Notes: a model not told the origin generated them from the letters alone. A DNA stretch of 64,000 nucleotides from Acidimicrobiales bacterium (GCA_041394265.1 JAWKIO010000005.1:1-64000), one strand, 5' to 3'; positions 27,731-37,589 are shown, counted from the first letter of the stretch. Made by a program: numbers and translations.

Positions 27731-28994
27731 CGATTGCGGCAGCCATGGCCCCGTGCCAGCGAGCCTGCACTGTGGCCAGATCGTAGTTGACCCGGACATG
27801 ATCACGAACCGCAGCGACCGAGTTCGCAGCCCGCCTCGGGTCGAACCTGATCGCAGCCATCGCTTCGGCAAAGCACTGACCTTCATCGACGGGGCTCCAC
27901 TCGGCCTCCTCGGACGCGAGCAGGCCGGCGAAGGCGTTCGTGGTCCCGACGATCGGTATCCCGGCGGCGGCGTAGTCCAGCACCTTGGTGTTGACGCCAC
28001 CTCCCACGATCTGCGGTGCGATCGCCACGGCCGACGCAGCGAGAACATCCGCGAGGTCCGGCACGAATCCCAGTGGCTCCAGACCGATCGAGCGAAGCCA
28101 GCGCTCGACTGTTGCCGACGTCCTCCCGACGACGGCGATCCTCGGTGCCCGCCCGAGCAACCGTCGCAGCTCGGGGAGTACCTCCTGTGCGAACCAATGG
28201 AGTGACGCGAGATTGGAGAGGTGCGTGACCCTTCCGACGAAGGCGGCATCGAAGCGGGGATCACATCGATACAACCAGGTTGCCGAAGGCAGCGAGGGCA
28301 AGGCCATCGGAAGCGTGTCGACGATGCGCCCGATGCGTTGCGACAACGCCGCAGCCTCGACCGGATTGACCAGCGAGAGACGCGCACCCGAGGCACACAC
28401 GTCCAACTCGAACCTTTCGGCCGCTCGTGCTTCGTGGCGAAGCACATGGGGCAGCAACGGTCGCAGACGCCGCGCCAGCCCGTTGACGGGGCTGGAGGGG
28501 TTGGTGCCGAAGATGTCGAACGGCAGCTCGGCGAACGGCAACGATGCCCAGGCTCGATATCGAACCGAGAGCAGATCGTCGAGGTCGACCAGGGCCGGCG
28601 CGCCGATGTGCGACAGCGTGGCGGCCACACGCAACCCATCCAAGACGAAGAGATCGGGGGTCACGCCGACGCCGCAGAGCGCCGCTTCCAGGCCTGCCAG
28701 CTGCGTTCGGTCGATGCCGGCGGCCTCGTTCAATGATCGGTGCCCGACGATCCCCGACGCAACGAGTTGCCCGACGCGTGCGCGCCTGCTGTCGGGAAGC
28801 TGGACGTAGTCGACATGGGGAACAGCGGCAGCGCCATCCACGGTGCTCGGCCGGAGGAAGCACACCGTCACCCGGTCGAACGACGCATCGAGGACCCCGA
28901 GTGCGGTGCGCAGGACCGCCATACGCCCATGATCCACGACGGCTCGAGGGTCACGAGAACTCACCATGACGGCATGCGCGCCCAAGCGTTCCAT
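27714..28994 (-). CDS. GT4-like glycosyltransferase
   Basis: 426 residues. The C-terminal donor domain is clear: FVGRVTHLSNLASLHWF near residue 250, then SAVAIAPQIVGGGVNTKVLDYAAAG near 330 and IVGTTNAFAGL, typical of the GT4 family Glyco_trans_1_4 group. The N-terminal acceptor domain is divergent (VSSRDPRAVVDHG), with DLFVLDGLR near 115. It probably adds an internal sugar of the repeat unit at the cytoplasmic membrane face. The gene begins exactly one base before the Wzz-Wzy fusion gene's stop codon end and overlaps the next gene by 17 bases. Confidence 0.82.
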   Translation of the reverse strand: MERLGAHAVMVSSRDPRAVVDHGRMAVLRTALGVLDASFDRVTVCFLRPSTVDGAAAVPHVDYVQLPDSRRARVGQLVASGIVGHRSLNEAAGIDRTQLAGLEAALCGVGVTPDLFVLDGLRVAATLSHIGAPALVDLDDLLSVRYRAWASLPFAELPFDIFGTNPSSPVNGLARRLRPLLPHVLRHEARAAERFELDVCASGARLSLVNPVEAAALSQRIGRIVDTLPMALPSLPSATWLYRCDPRFDAAFVGRVTHLSNLASLHWFAQEVLPELRRLLGRAPRIAVVGRTSATVERWLRSIGLEPLGFVPDLADVLAASAVAIAPQIVGGGVNTKVLDYAAAGIPIVGTTNAFAGLLASEEAEWSPVDEGQCFAEAMAAIRFDPRRAANSVAAVRDHVRVNYDLATVQARWHGAMAAAIDEQGT

Positions 28995-30782
28995 CTAGTC
29001 GAGCGCCAGTCGTGAGGTTCGGCCGAGCTCGGCCAGCAACGCGAAGACGATGAGGTCGGTCCAATCGATTCGGGAGGCGAAGACCGACTCGGTGACCGAG
29101 AACACGGCAACGAGCGCTCCCAGGGCCAGCGTCGATGGCGGGAGGTGTCGTGAGGACGACTGGCGCCGGAGCCACAGGGCGATCGACCCCAACGATGCCA
29201 ACCCGAGGACACCGGAGGTCAGCATGATCTGCAAGACGGCGTTGTGCGCGTGGGCGACGGCATTGTCGATCATCCCCAGGCGACGGGCTTCGGTGAGGAC
29301 GTCCTCGCTGTTGCCGAAGCCGTAGCCGACCAGCGGTTGTCGGGCCCAAGCCTCCGCCGACGCTGCCCAGATCTGTGTTCGTCCGGTCAGCGTCACGAGT
29401 TCGCCGGGGTTGTCGTCACGCTCGAACAGGTCGCGCGCGGTCGGTGACGCAGCGAGTGCGGCCACCACCACGAACAGGGCGAACAGGACGACCGCAGCGG
29501 CACTCGAGGTCCGACGGGCGAATCGACGGCTGTCTCGTCGAGCGCCGATCAACACGACGATCGCGACCACACCACCGATCGCGGCCGTGCGGGACTGCGT
29601 GGCCACCAACAGACCGGCAGCGGCCACACCCAAACCAGTGATCCACACCGTCGATCGGTGAGCGACGCCAGCGCACAGGACCACCAGCGCGGCGGCGGCG
29701 CGTCCGGCAGCATTCGGATCGGCGAAGCCTCCGCGCAACCGTCCGTAGCCGAAGGCGCCATCATCGGCGGCGAAGAACTGCGTCAGCTCCGTGCGCGGTC
29801 CGAACGCCTCGATCAGGACACCGAGTGTCAGCGACACGACGAGTGCTGCGATCAGCGGAGACGTCGCTCGCTCCAGCCCAACTCGACCGATCACGGCAAC
29901 GACGACCGTGCCGACCACCAGGAAGCCGAGGGCGCTCTGCTGTGCGGCGGCTGCATCGATCGCCCTCGGTGCGATGAGGAGGCCGACAGCGGGGAGCGCC
30001 AGGTAGGCGGCGCTCGGCATTCGCCGGACCGGCGCCAGGACATCGGCCGTCGACAAGGCCAGTGCGCCGAGCGCCATGCCGCTTCCTGTGACCAGGATCA
30101 ACAGCTGCGCAACGTCGACGCTCGGGCGTAGCACGGTGTCGAGCGAGTCGCTGGAGAAGGGGGCAGCGACACACACGAGGAAGAGGCCGGCTCCAGGCCG
30201 ACCGAGCCCGGTCCTCACCGGCAGGTCGTCGCCCTTCACCACCAGTACCAACGCAACGCCGAGCAGGAGACCGGCGACGGCAGCTCCCATCAGCCGACTG
30301 CCACGCCAGGGTTGTGTTGCGTCGCCGACGGGTCGCAGCTCGATCACCTCGACTGGCTCGCTCATCGACGTCGCTCGGCGTTGCTCGTTGATCCATTCAC
30401 GCAACAGATCGAGTGCGGTCTGCGTCGTGCGGACCACGAGGTCGGCATCGTCGCCTCGACCCTCCAGGTCGAAGAAGCCGAGTGGCCGGTAGGCCTCATC
30501 GCCGAGCAGCTCGACGGCATCGGAGCCGGGCTGGCGTTGTCGGAGTTCGGCGACGAAGTCGTCGGCTTGCAGCCGCGACACCAGCGCGTTCCGCACCGGT
30601 TCCAGTTCGAAGTAGGAGACCTCGGAAACGAAGCCGATGCGGCCCGTGGCGCGGAACGCTGGACTGGGATCAGCCGTCGCCACGAACCCAACGGCAACGG
30701 CGAGCAAGGACACCGGGACGAACCAGTAGCGGAGGATCAGTCGGACGTAGTCGGCACTTCGAGCGGTCGCGAGCTCGAACAT
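28995..30782 (-). CDS. Fused Wzz-like N-terminus and Wzy-type O-antigen polymerase
   Basis: 595 residues from ATG 30782, which overlaps the upstream stop; GTG 30788 is possible. The first 190 residues look like a short chain-length determinant: TM1 at about 18-38, an extracytoplasmic segment with GRIGFVSEVSYFELEPVRNAL and a helical stretch, and TM2 at about 165-185. The remainder is a multi-pass Wzy_C protein. It has VATQSRTAAIGG near residue 390, LTGRTQIWAASAEAWARQPLVGYGFG near 465, and AHAHNAVLQIMLTSG. The two functions, modality control and polymerisation, are thus joined in one chain. A separate Wzz-like and a separate Wzy-like gene sit two and three genes downstream. Confidence 0.78.
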   Translation of the reverse strand: MFELATARSADYVRLILRYWFVPVSLLAVAVGFVATADPSPAFRATGRIGFVSEVSYFELEPVRNALVSRLQADDFVAELRQRQPGSDAVELLGDEAYRPLGFFDLEGRGDDADLVVRTTQTALDLLREWINEQRRATSMSEPVEVIELRPVGDATQPWRGSRLMGAAVAGLLLGVALVLVVKGDDLPVRTGLGRPGAGLFLVCVAAPFSSDSLDTVLRPSVDVAQLLILVTGSGMALGALALSTADVLAPVRRMPSAAYLALPAVGLLIAPRAIDAAAAQQSALGFLVVGTVVVAVIGRVGLERATSPLIAALVVSLTLGVLIEAFGPRTELTQFFAADDGAFGYGRLRGGFADPNAAGRAAAALVVLCAGVAHRSTVWITGLGVAAAGLLVATQSRTAAIGGVVAIVVLIGARRDSRRFARRTSSAAAVVLFALFVVVAALAASPTARDLFERDDNPGELVTLTGRTQIWAASAEAWARQPLVGYGFGNSEDVLTEARRLGMIDNAVAHAHNAVLQIMLTSGVLGLASLGSIALWLRRQSSSRHLPPSTLALGALVAVFSVTESVFASRIDWTDLIVFALLAELGRTSRLALD

Positions 30783-31801
30783 CAGCACACCTGCTCGACC
30801 AGGGTGGCAATCCGTTCGGCAAAGTTGTCATTCGAGTGACCGGCCTCGATCAGCTGGCGTCCGAGGGCTCCCATCCGGTCAGCCCCCGCCCCGTCCTGCA
30901 TCACCTGTCTGAGCGCACTGGCCATCGCCACCGCATCCGATGGCGGAACCGACAAGGTCGCGGCGTTGTCGAGGTGTTCCAGCAGTCCCGGCGTCGACGT
31001 TGCCACCACCGGTCGTCCCATGGCGTGCGCCTCGCAGAGACCGTTCAACCCGGCACCGAACGTCAACCCGGCCTGCAGCGGTACCGCAATGACGGCGGCC
31101 CGAGCCATGAGCGAGCGCAACTCCCCTGCGGGCAAGAAGGGTCGGAACTCCACGTTCGAGGGCGCCGGTAGCGCCTCGCCTGGTGCCCTGCGCTTTGCCC
31201 ACGGGCTGTTGGCGACGATGACGGCCCTGGCCTCGGGGAGGCGTCGCATGGACTCGACCAGCGTCGTGTAGTCACGGTGCTCCCGGCCGACCGCCACCAC
31301 CAGCGACGGATCGACGACCGCGTCGGCTTGGGGCGAGAAGAAGCGTTGGTCGGTCGGATGTGGAACGACGTGTACTCGCTCGCCTGGCAGACCGACCTCG
31401 CTCACGAGGAACTGGCCCATCACGTGGGAGAAGACGACGATTCGGTCGAACCACTCGAGCCAGTGGGTCGTCGACTGCAGCCGTCGCTTGAACGGGGTGA
31501 TCACGTTGTGAGCAACGACGACGTGGGGCGTGCGGTGACGGTCGAGTACGGCGAGCGGAACGCCGACCTGCTCCGACATCGATACGAACGCTTGCGCCCC
31601 AGGAGTGCGGACTGCACGGTACGCAGCGCGGAACTTGAACCCGGCCCGCTGTTCGACGAGTTGCAGGACCTTGTTGTCGGCCAGCGGTGCGGGGTAGTCT
31701 GCCCCGAGACGACGTGCCACCGACATACCGAAGTGTTCCGGCGCCTCCGCTCCTCCCCAGTAGTCGGCGCTCGTCGGGTGCTCCGCAACGACGACGCCCA
31801 T
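30782..31801 (-). CDS. GT4 glycosyltransferase
   Basis: 339 residues from ATG 31801, which shares one base with the galE stop (TGATG). The N-terminus MGVVVAEHPTSADYWGGAE is a GT4 acceptor loop; the ORF extends further upstream only through galE in another frame. HVVPHPTDQRFF near residue 158, VAVGREHRDYTTLVESM near 180, and LTFGAGLNGLCEAHAMGRPVVATSTPG near 262 form the donor site with the conserved Glu. The UDP-Gal made by the adjacent GalE is a plausible donor, but this is inference from position. Confidence 0.85.
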   Translation of the reverse strand: MGVVVAEHPTSADYWGGAEAPEHFGMSVARRLGADYPAPLADNKVLQLVEQRAGFKFRAAYRAVRTPGAQAFVSMSEQVGVPLAVLDRHRTPHVVVAHNVITPFKRRLQSTTHWLEWFDRIVVFSHVMGQFLVSEVGLPGERVHVVPHPTDQRFFSPQADAVVDPSLVVAVGREHRDYTTLVESMRRLPEARAVIVANSPWAKRRAPGEALPAPSNVEFRPFLPAGELRSLMARAAVIAVPLQAGLTFGAGLNGLCEAHAMGRPVVATSTPGLLEHLDNAATLSVPPSDAVAMASALRQVMQDGAGADRMGALGRQLIEAGHSNDNFAERIATLVEQVC

Positions 31802-32814
31802 CAGACTGCCACTCCCGATCGTGCGCACAACGCCGATCGCCACGCGTCGGTGCAGATGTGCTCGAGGTCTCGGGCACAGTCGATCCCGAGCGTGCTGCGA
31901 GCCGAAGTGGTGTCCGCAACGAGGGTGGCGACGTCGCCGGGGCGACGTTGGACGACCCTCGTGGGGATCGGATGGCCGGTGATGCGTCGGCACATCTCGA
32001 CCAGTTCGAGGACGGAGACGCCCACGCCACGCCCGATGTTGAAGGCCTCGAACCCGCAGGCGGCGCGCTGCGTGAGCGCTCGCACATGTGCGTCGGCGAC
32101 GTCGAGCACGTGCACGTAGTCTCGTTCTGCCGTGCCATCATTCGTTGCCCAATCGTCGCCGAGGATCTCGACCTCGCTCTGCATCCCGAGGGCGACCTGG
32201 AGCACCCTCGGGAGGAGATTGGCGGCCGCACCAACAGGATCGTCGCCGAGCAGGCCCGACGGGTGCCCACCTGCAGGGTTGAAGTAGCGCAGCGCCGTGA
32301 TCGACCATCGAGGATCGCTGTGGGTGACGTCTCGCAGCATCTGTTCCCCGACGGATTTCGTCAGCGCATAAGGGTTGGTGGGTCGGTGGGCTGCAGATTC
32401 GGGAATCGGACATCGATCGGCGTGTCCGTAGACCGAGCCTGACGAACTGAAGACGAGGCGAAAGGCACCGACCGCTCCCGCCGCCTCCACCACGCTCGCC
32501 AAACCGTCGATGTTGTTGCGGAAGTAGTGCGACGGACGCTCGACCGACTCCCGGACGTGCTTCGATCCGGCCAGATGGATCACGGCTTCTGCCCCGAATG
32601 CTCGGAGCACATCGGTGAGCCGCGTCGTGTCACGAACGTCGAACACCTCGATCGGCGGGCAGATCCCTGCGATCCGCCCGATCCGATCGCCGACCTTGCA
32701 CGCGTCGCTGTTCGATCCATCGTCGACGATGACAACGTCGTGCCCGGCTGAGATCAGCGTGACGGCTTGGTGACTCCCGATGAATCCCGTGCCCCCGGTC
32801 AGAGCAATCCGCAC
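31801..32814 (-). CDS. galE: UDP-glucose 4-epimerase
   Basis: 337 residues, an extended SDR with GGTGFIGSH at 7-15, SSSGSVYGH near 125, and catalytic YALTK near 150. ALRYFNPAGGHPSG near 176 and a GDVATLVAD segment near 300 match GalE closely. It interconverts UDP-Glc and UDP-Gal (or the HexNAc forms) with bound NAD+. It stands second in the minus-strand polysaccharide operon, 4 bases after the sugar transferase gene, and shares one base with the following glycosyltransferase. Specificity for HexNAc versus hexose cannot be decided from sequence alone. Confidence 0.93.
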   Translation of the reverse strand: MRIALTGGTGFIGSHQAVTLISAGHDVVIVDDGSNSDACKVGDRIGRIAGICPPIEVFDVRDTTRLTDVLRAFGAEAVIHLAGSKHVRESVERPSHYFRNNIDGLASVVEAAGAVGAFRLVFSSSGSVYGHADRCPIPESAAHRPTNPYALTKSVGEQMLRDVTHSDPRWSITALRYFNPAGGHPSGLLGDDPVGAAANLLPRVLQVALGMQSEVEILGDDWATNDGTAERDYVHVLDVADAHVRALTQRAACGFEAFNIGRGVGVSVLELVEMCRRITGHPIPTRVVQRRPGDVATLVADTTSARSTLGIDCARDLEHICTDAWRSALCARSGVAV

Positions 32815-32818
32815 GGTC

Positions 32819-33724
32819 TCAGTAGCTCCCGGTGCCGGCCAGCACCTGCTCGATCGTGCGACCGCAGATGGCGAGATCGAGCCGCAGTGATGCCTTCTCG
32901 ACGTAGGTCAGATCGAGTTGGATCCGTTCTGCATAGTCGACCTCGTTGCGGCCGCTCACCTGCCACAGCCCGGTGAGTCCGGGTCGAACGCTGAGCACGG
33001 CCTCCAGGTCGGGCCCATATCGCGCCGCCTCCTCGATGAGCTTCGGTCGCGGGCCAACGATGCTCATCTCACCTCGCAACACGTTCACCAGCTGCGGCAT
33101 CTCGTCGAGGCTGTACCGGCGAAGCACCCTGCCGACCCTCGTGACGCGGGGGTCCCGCTGCAACTTGAACGACTCCTGATACTCCGCTGCCGTCTCCGGA
33201 TCACTCGCCATCGCTGCGGCAAGCGCAGCGTCGGCGTCGGCGCACATCGATCGAAACTTGATCGCACCGAAGGTCGAGCCACGATGGCCCCACCGTTCAC
33301 TCCGATACAGAACCGGGCCACGGGAGGTGGTGAGTACGAGGAACGCAACCAGGGTCATCAGCGGAAGCAGCGCGACCAAGGCCAGGCTTGCGACAACGAC
33401 GTCGAACAGTCGCTTGTAGCGCACCGGTCTGCGACGGACATGCGAGATCGGCAGCCGAGCGACGCGCACGATGGCGTGATCGCCGCACAGATCGATCTCG
33501 GCACCCACCTGTCGCACCGCAACCAGGTCGCGATCCGCCAACGGCACCGACTCGGCAACCGCTGCAGTCTTGCGTTGTCCCCTCACCCCGCTACCGATCT
33601 GCCGCCTCCCTGCACACCGGACCTGGCGGTCGACCATCGAGGTCAGACGGACCAGTTGGCGAACACTAGCAGTGGTCGACTTCAAACGTTGTAGGAGAAC
33701 GAACCCATGGCGACGGTTTGACAC
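32819..33724 (-). CDS. WbaP/CpsE-type initiating sugar-phosphate transferase
   Basis: 301 residues at most from GTG 33724; ATG 33637 is an alternative. The phosphoglycosyl transferase domain starts near residue 103 (KRLFDVVVASLALVALLPL). It has YRSERWGHRGSTFGAIKFRSM, RRYSLDEMPQLVNVLRGEMSIVGPRP with the catalytic Asp-Glu, and RPGLTGLWQVSGRNEVDY. The N-terminal 100 residues are a soluble remnant of the longer WbaP-type regulatory region without its four membrane helices. It starts the repeat unit for this operon by loading a sugar-1-phosphate (Gal or Glc in many relatives) on undecaprenyl phosphate. It is the first gene of the operon. Confidence 0.88.
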   Translation of the reverse strand: MSNRRHGFVLLQRLKSTTASVRQLVRLTSMVDRQVRCAGRRQIGSGVRGQRKTAAVAESVPLADRDLVAVRQVGAEIDLCGDHAIVRVARLPISHVRRRPVRYKRLFDVVVASLALVALLPLMTLVAFLVLTTSRGPVLYRSERWGHRGSTFGAIKFRSMCADADAALAAAMASDPETAAEYQESFKLQRDPRVTRVGRVLRRYSLDEMPQLVNVLRGEMSIVGPRPKLIEEAARYGPDLEAVLSVRPGLTGLWQVSGRNEVDYAERIQLDLTYVEKASLRLDLAICGRTIEQVLAGTGSY

Positions 33725-33823
33725 AAGCTTGATCCAGCTGCGTGATTGTTGATAGATGTCGCCTCAATGACATCGACGAACCCTCCCGATCGCCGCCGAC
33801 ATCACCACCATGTGTGAGGATCG

Positions 33824-35884
33824 ATGCTGGCTGCTCGCTGTCAGAGGGTGGGCAATAGGCTCGTTGCCGTGGGGCAACCGTGGAGCCATGTCGATCTGGA
33901 CGACGCAGCGCTGGTCGACGACGTGTTGGCCCGTCAGCCGATCGTGCGGACCGCGTTCGCCGAGCGACCGGAACGTCGGCGGGTGCCGTTCCTCGACGGC
34001 TCGGGGGTCGGGCTCGGTTCGGTGGCCAGCTCGCTCGACCGGATCGCCTACAACCTGCTGTTCGTCATCAAGCTGAACAACAATCTCCTCACCCGAGATC
34101 AGGCGATTGCCGCTGCCGGCGATCTCGAACCGCACTGGCTCGATCGAGCGGTGGCGGATCTGGTGGTCACCGGGCTCGGCACCATCCTCGACACCGGTGA
34201 ACTCACGCTTTTCGACGACATCGCCGGGCGGATCGACCTGCCGATCCCGTCGTTCCGGGACTTCCTTCCGACGATCACCTCCGAGAAGCTCCGGCGTGCT
34301 GCCGCACTCGCGGGCCTGGACGACGTGGGCACACGAAAGGAGGAGCGAGCAGCCGCCGTGGCCAGCGTCATCACCGATGGCGAGGCCATCGCCCGGGTGC
34401 TCGAGCGCCTCTCGCTCGAGGCTCGGCAGGTTTTCGCTCTCCTCATGCAGCGAACGTTCGAAGGGTTCCCGAGCCACTCCGACATCCCGGGCGCCCACTC
34501 GGCCTACGAGATCCTGCCCGACGAACTCCGCCGGCTGGGGCTGATGCATGCGTACAGCCCGATCCGCGAGCTGGCCGATTCGCTCCTGATCGGTGCCGAC
34601 TGGAACTACCGCGATGTCTGGATCTGGGCCGAGATGGCGAGCGTCTTCGACATGCGGCTCACCGCCGATTGGGATCCGCCGTCGCTGCCCGATGTGGTCA
34701 CGCTCGATCCTGATGGACCCGACGCCATCGTCGAAACCCTGCACGCACTCGACGAAATCCTCGCCGCTGCCGCAGCCACACCGGCGCTGGGCAACAAGTC
34801 CGGCGGCCGACGACCGCCGGTCAAGTACTGGCGAAGTGTGGCCAAGGCCGCAGGCACCGACGCCGAGCTCACGGTCCGCTGCGGCAACCTCGCCATCGAG
34901 CTGGGTCTCCTCGTTCCCGAACTCGGCCCCATCGCCGGCCGGGGTCGCGGCGCCACTCGGGACTGCTTCTGGGTGCCCGAGCCCAGCCGGGCCAAGGCGT
35001 ACGGCGTACAACCCGCGATCGAGCGGTGGGCTCGTGTGGTCGAACGGTGGATGACGCCGGTGCTCTCGCCGGATCCCGAGGCCACCCAGCGTCGTGTCCT
35101 GCTCCTCGCTGCGCTCGACCATCTCCCCGACGGTCTCGGGCTGCCCGCGTCGAGCCTGCAGCGCTACCTCGGGCTCCGTCACAGCCGCTTTGCATTCGGC
35201 GACCCGATCGACGACGACCTGGCCGATCTGGTGCGCCTCGGCGTCGTCTCGTCGGGCACGGCCGTCGGTCTGACCGCGGCCGGTCGGGCCGTGTGCCGCC
35301 GCACCGGCGACCTCGGCTCGTTGTTCGGGTCGGGTGGTCAGCCATCGGTCGTGCAGGCCGACCACACGATCATCACGCCCGCGGGCGCGTCACTCGACAC
35401 GATCATCGGGCTGCGTCGCATCGCCGATCCGGTCAGCTCGGGAGTGGTGCAGGTGTGGCGATTGTCGGCCGATCGGGTCACCCGCTCGGCGACCGACCCC
35501 GACTTCTCCCCGCTGGCGTTCGTGCGTTCGCTCACCAAGACCGAGCTGCCTCCGGGGGTCGAGCGCTTCCTGGTCGACGCGAGCGAGAGCGGCACCACCA
35601 TCACCATTCGCACCGTTGGTTGCGTCATCACGTGCGCCGACCACATCGCCCTCAGCGACGCCGCCCGCCACAAGGCAGCAAAGCTCGACGTGGTGGCGCC
35701 GGGTGTCGCCATCTCGCCGCTTCCCGAATCGAAGGTGGCCGAGGTGTTGCGAAGCAAGGGTGTGGTGCTGTCCGGCACCCGCCTCGACGGGGCGACCGCT
35801 CCGAAGCCGGCAGCAGCGTGGCAGATTCCCCACGTCGGCGCCGACCAGCCTGCCCAGCCCCTGACGCCTCTCCTGTTCCCATGA
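33824..35884 (+). CDS. Helicase-associated protein (XPB-partner, Helicase_C_3-type domain)
   Basis: 686 residues. It lacks helicase motifs itself. The N-terminal and middle parts are helical winged-helix-like repeats (ITSEKLRRAAALAG near 145). The C-terminal region (about 505-640) has VVQADHTIITPAG and a CVITCADHIALSDAA segment, matching the helicase-XPB/Rad25 N-terminal-like domain (Helicase_C_3) of actinobacteria. The XPB helicase follows with a 4-base ATGA overlap, the standard actinobacterial pairing, so a joint role in DNA repair or transcription-coupled processes is likely. It is divergent from the polysaccharide operon ending at 33724. The ATG at 33824 lacks a clear ribosome site and the true start may be downstream. 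Confidence 0.82.
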   Translation: MLAARCQRVGNRLVAVGQPWSHVDLDDAALVDDVLARQPIVRTAFAERPERRRVPFLDGSGVGLGSVASSLDRIAYNLLFVIKLNNNLLTRDQAIAAAGDLEPHWLDRAVADLVVTGLGTILDTGELTLFDDIAGRIDLPIPSFRDFLPTITSEKLRRAAALAGLDDVGTRKEERAAAVASVITDGEAIARVLERLSLEARQVFALLMQRTFEGFPSHSDIPGAHSAYEILPDELRRLGLMHAYSPIRELADSLLIGADWNYRDVWIWAEMASVFDMRLTADWDPPSLPDVVTLDPDGPDAIVETLHALDEILAAAAATPALGNKSGGRRPPVKYWRSVAKAAGTDAELTVRCGNLAIELGLLVPELGPIAGRGRGATRDCFWVPEPSRAKAYGVQPAIERWARVVERWMTPVLSPDPEATQRRVLLLAALDHLPDGLGLPASSLQRYLGLRHSRFAFGDPIDDDLADLVRLGVVSSGTAVGLTAAGRAVCRRTGDLGSLFGSGGQPSVVQADHTIITPAGASLDTIIGLRRIADPVSSGVVQVWRLSADRVTRSATDPDFSPLAFVRSLTKTELPPGVERFLVDASESGTTITIRTVGCVITCADHIALSDAARHKAAKLDVVAPGVAISPLPESKVAEVLRSKGVVLSGTRLDGATAPKPAAAWQIPHVGADQPAQPLTPLLFP

Positions 35885-37551
35885 CCGACCCGACCAATCC
35901 CCTCATCGTCCAGGCCGACCTGTCGGTGCTCGTCGAGGTCGCCTCACCCCGCTACGAAGAGGCACGCGAAGCGCTTGCCCGGTTCGCCGAACTCGAGACC
36001 TCACCCGAGCACATCCACACCTACCGCATCTCGCCACTGTCGCTGTGGAACGCCGCAGCGTCCGGCGAGTCGGCGGGCGACGTGGCTGCCACGCTGACCC
36101 GGCTGGCGAAGTATCCGGTCGCACCGTCGGTGCTGACCGAAGTGCATGACCAGATGAGCCGGTTCGGTCGGCTCCGCATCGTGGCCGATCACGACACCGC
36201 CGGACTGGCGCTGGTGACCGACGAGATCGCCCTGCTCGAAGAGGTGATCCGCCATCGCTCGGTGGAGCCCTTGGTCGGTGATCGACTCGACGGGAACCGG
36301 ATCGCCGTCCGTCGAGGCGACCGAGGCGTGCTCAAGCAGGCGCTGATCACGCTGGGCTGGCCCGCGGCCGACGAGGCCGGATTCGACGAAGGTGCGCCCC
36401 TCGCCGACGTCGAACTGACCGCCGAGCTGCGCTCGTATCAGGGCGATGCGGTGTCGGCGTGGTGGCGCGACGGCGACCCCTCCGGTGGTTCCGGCGTGCT
36501 GGTCCTGCCCTGCGGCGCTGGCAAGACCATCGTCGGTCTGGCCGCGCTGGTCACCGCGGGCGAGCACTGTCTCATCGTCGCCACGTCAGTGTCGTCGGCC
36601 CGTCAGTGGCGGCGGGAACTGCTCGACAAGACCACGCTCACCGAGGGCCAGATCGGCGAATACTCCGGCAGTGCCAAGGAGATCCGCCCGGTCACGATCG
36701 CCACCTACCAGGTGCTCACCTGGGCCAAGAAGGGCTCGCCGAAGACCGCCGATCCCTTCGACCGCCACCCGCATCTGTCGCTGTTCGACTCCCAGCAGTG
36801 GGGCCTGATCATCTACGACGAGGTCCACCTGCTACCGGCGCCGGTCTTCCGAGCTGCGGCCCGCATCCAGGCCGTGCGCCGCATGGGGCTCACCGCCACA
36901 CTCATTCGTGAAGACGGCAACGAGGGCGACGTGTTCTCCCTCATCGGCCCCAAGCGATTCGACATTCCGTGGCGTGAACTCGAGGGGCTGGGCTGGATCG
37001 CGCCGGCGCGCTGCACCGAGATCCGGGTCCACCTCAACGACGAGCAGCGCATGACCTACGCCCTCGCCGACCCGGCCGACCGGCACCGCATCGCCGCCAC
37101 CGCTGCGGTCAAGCTCGACGCCCTGGCCCAGCTGGTCGAACGCCATCGGGGCGACCGGATCCTGGTGATCGGTCAGTTCCTCGAGCAGTTGGAGACGGTG
37201 GCCGAGCGACTCGGGGCACCGCTGATCACCGGCAAGAGCTCGCAGAAGATGCGAGACGAGCGCTTCGAGGCGTTCCGCACCGGTGAGATCCCGGTGCTGG
37301 TCGTCTCCAAGATCGCCAACTTCTCGATCGATCTGCCCGAGGCCAACGTCGCCATCCAGCTGTCGGGCCAGTTCGGGTCACGCCAGGAGGAAGCCCAACG
37401 GCTGGGCCGGATCATGCGGCCCAAGCTCGACGGCGGCCAAGCCGACTTCTACACGATCGTCACCGCCGAGACCGTCGAGCAGGCGTACGCGCTGAACCGC
37501 CAACGGTTCCTGGCCGAGCAGGGCTACAGCTACGACATCGTCGACCACTGA
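35881..37551 (+). CDS. XPB/Rad25-family DNA repair helicase
   Basis: 556 residues. The N-terminal damage-recognition-like region (1-175) is followed by SF2 motor domains. LRSYQGDAVSAWW is the Q-like motif, Walker A is LPCGAGKTIVG near 209-219, DEVH near 318 is motif II, and LTATLIREDG is motif III. In the second RecA domain VIGQFLEQLETVAERL, VLVVSKIANFSIDLPEANVAIQ and RQEEAQRLGRIMRPK are motifs IV-VI. It translocates on DNA in the 3'-5' direction using ATP and acts in nucleotide excision repair-like reactions. It is unrelated to the surrounding polysaccharide loci. Confidence 0.95.
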   Translation: MTDPTNPLIVQADLSVLVEVASPRYEEAREALARFAELETSPEHIHTYRISPLSLWNAAASGESAGDVAATLTRLAKYPVAPSVLTEVHDQMSRFGRLRIVADHDTAGLALVTDEIALLEEVIRHRSVEPLVGDRLDGNRIAVRRGDRGVLKQALITLGWPAADEAGFDEGAPLADVELTAELRSYQGDAVSAWWRDGDPSGGSGVLVLPCGAGKTIVGLAALVTAGEHCLIVATSVSSARQWRRELLDKTTLTEGQIGEYSGSAKEIRPVTIATYQVLTWAKKGSPKTADPFDRHPHLSLFDSQQWGLIIYDEVHLLPAPVFRAAARIQAVRRMGLTATLIREDGNEGDVFSLIGPKRFDIPWRELEGLGWIAPARCTEIRVHLNDEQRMTYALADPADRHRIAATAAVKLDALAQLVERHRGDRILVIGQFLEQLETVAERLGAPLITGKSSQKMRDERFEAFRTGEIPVLVVSKIANFSIDLPEANVAIQLSGQFGSRQEEAQRLGRIMRPKLDGGQADFYTIVTAETVEQAYALNRQRFLAEQGYSYDIVDH

Positions 37552-37589
37552 TCGCACGATCGTTGCACACCGCCGCGTATGGTGGTGCA

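Noticed and set aside
33764..35365. Minus-strand open frame of 533 codons
   Set aside because: Antisense to the helicase-associated gene, which overlaps XPB by ATGA and has family features; the antisense product has none.
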